Positions 5,407 to 6,397 of a stretch of DNA of 6,397 nt are shown here, piece by piece (the stretch's first letter is position 1; the number at the start of each line of letters is the position of its first letter). Origin of the DNA: RGIG5057 sp964371585 (GTDB lineage Bacteria; Bacillota; Clostridia; TANB77; CAG-465). The notes under the pieces were generated by a model, which was given only the letters and a program-made list of their open reading frames with translations, had not been told where the DNA came from and did not search any database. Made by a program: the position numbers and the translations under genes. The stretch spans positions 1 to 6,397 of the forward strand of contig CAYJMD010000017.1 in NCBI GenBank assembly GCA_964371585.1. The letters are read 5' to 3'.

Positions 5407-5435
5407 TTGACTTAATAATTATACTAAGTTATAAT
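5407..5435 (+). promoter_or_regulatory. Near-consensus sigma-A promoter of the VOC gene
   Basis: TTGACT (5407-5412) and TATAAT (5430-5435) are separated by 17 bp: five of six matches at -35 and a perfect -10. Transcription should begin near 5442, just before the AAGGAGG ribosome binding site (5447-5453). The VOC gene is therefore not dependent on read-through from the regulator gene. Confidence 0.85.
5410..5429. promoter_or_regulatory. Inverted repeat filling the VOC promoter spacer, candidate repressor operator
   Basis: ACTTA (5410-5414) and TAAGT (5425-5429) are inverted arms separated by 10 bp. They overlap the -35 box and abut the -10 box. A repressor dimer bound here would exclude RNA polymerase. 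The neighbouring HxlR protein is the obvious candidate. Arms of 5 bp are short, so this rests on position more than on length. Confidence 0.4.
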
Positions 5436-5460
5436 AAAAGTATTAAAAGGAGGTAATAAA

Positions 5461-5955
5461 ATGAATTATCCAAGAGCGTTTTCGCATATAGGTTTGTCTG
5501 TACCTAATTTAGAACAGGCGGTAAAATTTTATAAAGAAGTAATGGGGTGGTATGTAGTAATGGAACCATCTATTATTAAAGAAGAGAATACTACAGCTAT
5601 AGGTATTATGTGTGAAGAAGTATTTGGCAAAGGACATGGAGATTTTAAAATAGCTCATATGGTTACTTCTAATGCTATCGGAATAGAGTTATTTGAATTT
5701 GTAGATAATGATAAAAAAAGACAAAAGTTTGAATTTAAAAATACTGGTCTTTTTCATTTTTCTGTACAAGATCCAGATATAGAAGGAATGATTGAAAAAA
5801 TTGTAGCTAATGGTGGAAAACAACGTATGCCAATTAAAGAATATTATCCAAATGAAAAACCATATAAAATGTGTTATGTTGAAGATCCATTTGGAATTGT
5901 TTTTGAAATTTATACACATAGTTATGAAGTTACATATTCAAAAGGTGCTTATTAA
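5461..5955 (+). CDS. VOC-family metalloprotein (glyoxalase / extradiol dioxygenase fold)
   Basis: A 164-residue cytosolic protein with two beta-alpha-beta-beta-beta modules typical of the vicinal oxygen chelate superfamily. The first opens with FSHIGLSVPNLEQAVKFYKE (7-26) and ends in GIELFEF (74-80). The second opens with LFHFSVQDPDIEGMI (97-111) and ends in YVEDPFGIVFEIYTHSYE (139-156). The four usual metal positions are filled: His9, Glu76, His99 and Glu149. It is thus probably an active enzyme such as a glyoxalase-like lyase or a ring-cleaving dioxygenase; a fosfomycin-type thiol transferase is less likely from its length. Sequence alone does not settle the reaction. The start follows AAGGAGG by 7 bases. 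Its own promoter and the upstream HxlR gene resemble the YodB/CatR control of catDE in Bacillus, pointing to aldehyde or quinone detoxification as inference. Confidence 0.9.
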   Translation: MNYPRAFSHIGLSVPNLEQAVKFYKEVMGWYVVMEPSIIKEENTTAIGIMCEEVFGKGHGDFKIAHMVTSNAIGIELFEFVDNDKKRQKFEFKNTGLFHFSVQDPDIEGMIEKIVANGGKQRMPIKEYYPNEKPYKMCYVEDPFGIVFEIYTHSYEVTYSKGAY

Positions 5956-5996
5956 ATAGCAATGTAAAATTTAATATATAATATATTTAACTAGAG

Positions 5997-6030
5997 AAAA
6001 GAACATTAGAAATAATGTTCTTTTTATTTT
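5997..6030 (+). terminator. Rho-independent terminator after the VOC gene
   Basis: AAAAGAACATTA (5997-6008) pairs perfectly with TAATGTTCTTTT (6013-6024) across a GAAA tetraloop, a 12-bp stem, followed by T-rich sequence. It ends the VOC transcript about 40 bases after the stop codon. Confidence 0.9.
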
Positions 6031-6126
6031 ATCATTATTTAAAATTTAATCATTAAATTAAGGACTTTTTAATAAAATGTTAGAAGTTACAGATTATGAA
6101 AGTCTTGTGAAAAAAGGTGATTATTA

Positions 6127-6156
6127 TTGACAAATAACTATTCCAAACTATATAAT
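6127..6156 (+). promoter_or_regulatory. Full-consensus sigma-A promoter of the VTC-domain gene
   Basis: TTGACA (6127-6132) and TATAAT (6151-6156) both match the consensus fully, with an 18-bp spacer. The predicted start near 6163 falls right before AAGGAGG (6164-6170), so the leader would be only about 14 bases. No operator-like repeat is visible, which suggests strong constitutive expression. Confidence 0.85.
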
Positions 6157-6176
6157 TGTTTTTAAGGAGGAATTTA

Positions 6177-6397
6177 ATGAGTAATCAAATGTTTTTTAAG
6201 AGACATGAATTAAAATATAAATTAACATGTAATGAATATAATCTTTTAACTGATGTAATGAAAGAATATATGCAAATAGATGAGTATAAAAGAAATAAAA
6301 TAACTAATATTTATTATGACACTGAAGATTATAAAATAGTTCGTAATTCTTTAGAAAAACCAAAATATAAAGAAAAATTAAGAATGAGAATGTATGG
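6177..6397 (+). CDS. VTC-domain protein (polyphosphate polymerase family), N-terminal part cut by window end
   Basis: The first 73 codons of a gene that runs off the window. The start ATG lies 6 bases after AAGGAGG. The visible part shows the opening of the VTC domain: FFKRHELKYKLTCNEYNLL (6-24), the tunnel-fold strand ITNIYYDTEDYKIVRNSLE (42-60) and the basic strand KYKEKLRMRMY (63-73). In VTC and related triphosphate tunnel proteins these Lys and Arg residues bind phosphate chains and nucleotide triphosphate. Known VTC4 makes polyphosphate from ATP; bacterial members are commonly annotated as polyphosphate polymerase-domain proteins, often near membrane or CotH-like genes, none of which can be seen here. 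The domain is well matched over the visible length; catalytic activity and the rest of the protein cannot be judged. Confidence 0.85.
   Translation, partial: MSNQMFFKRHELKYKLTCNEYNLLTDVMKEYMQIDEYKRNKITNIYYDTEDYKIVRNSLEKPKYKEKLRMRMY

Noticed and set aside
5689..5919. Open frame on the minus strand inside the VOC gene
   Set aside because: Antisense to a gene with all metal ligands intact; its translation is a low-complexity Phe/Ile/Trp string.
5966..5990. AT palindrome after the VOC gene (AATATAT-A-ATATATT)
   Set aside because: Pure A/T sequence of this kind arises easily in such a genome, and the real terminator lies just downstream.
6077..6130. 17-codon ATG frame ending inside the -35 box of the VTC gene promoter
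   Set aside because: No well-spaced ribosome binding site and no recognisable peptide. It could be a remnant or leader peptide, but nothing supports this beyond the open frame.

Overview
The window is strongly AT-rich. It has AT-biased codon use, clean AAGGAGG-type ribosome binding sites, short U-tailed hairpin terminators, TGG (not TGA) tryptophan codons, and a Gram-positive sorting signal on a surface protein. This points to a low-G+C Firmicute, most likely a gut-type member of the Clostridia; the exact genus cannot be read from the sequence. There is no sign of an insertion sequence, phage structural gene, CRISPR array, tRNA or rRNA.

Layout, left to right. (1) 30-734: class I SAM-dependent methyltransferase. 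(2) 735-1041: a non-coding gap with a weak terminator-like hairpin, an extended -10 promoter and a compound stem-loop leader. (3) 1042-2781: a probable three-gene operon of a stand-alone RecB/Cas4-like PD-(D/E)XK nuclease-like protein and two Nudix proteins. The first Nudix protein has lost the catalytic residues of its Nudix box; the second has an almost canonical box. The operon ends at a strong 16-bp hairpin terminator. (4) 2907-4205: a secreted, probably sortase-anchored multidomain surface protein ending in NPQTS, a membrane segment and a basic tail. (5) 4230-4261: a symmetrical terminator shared with the convergent gene. (6) 4263-4850, minus strand: a six-helix membrane protein of unknown function. 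(7) 5047-5388: an HxlR/DUF24 winged-helix regulator, divergent from the membrane protein. (8) 5461-5955: a VOC (glyoxalase/extradiol-fold) metalloprotein with its own consensus promoter, which is overlaid with repeats that look like operator sites. (9) 6177-6397: the start of a VTC-domain gene (polyphosphate polymerase family), behind a perfect TTGACA/TATAAT promoter and cut by the window end.

Two groups of genes appear to work together. The HxlR-VOC pair resembles the known Bacillus YodB/CatR-catDE arrangement, in which a cysteine-bearing HxlR repressor controls a VOC dioxygenase gene in response to electrophiles. The dense repeats in both promoter regions fit auto- and cross-regulation. The nuclease-like/Nudix/Nudix operon is the least explained part of the window and the best candidate for an undescribed module, but nothing in the sequence proves what it does. 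The other genes read as ordinary accessory genes, each as its own transcription unit.
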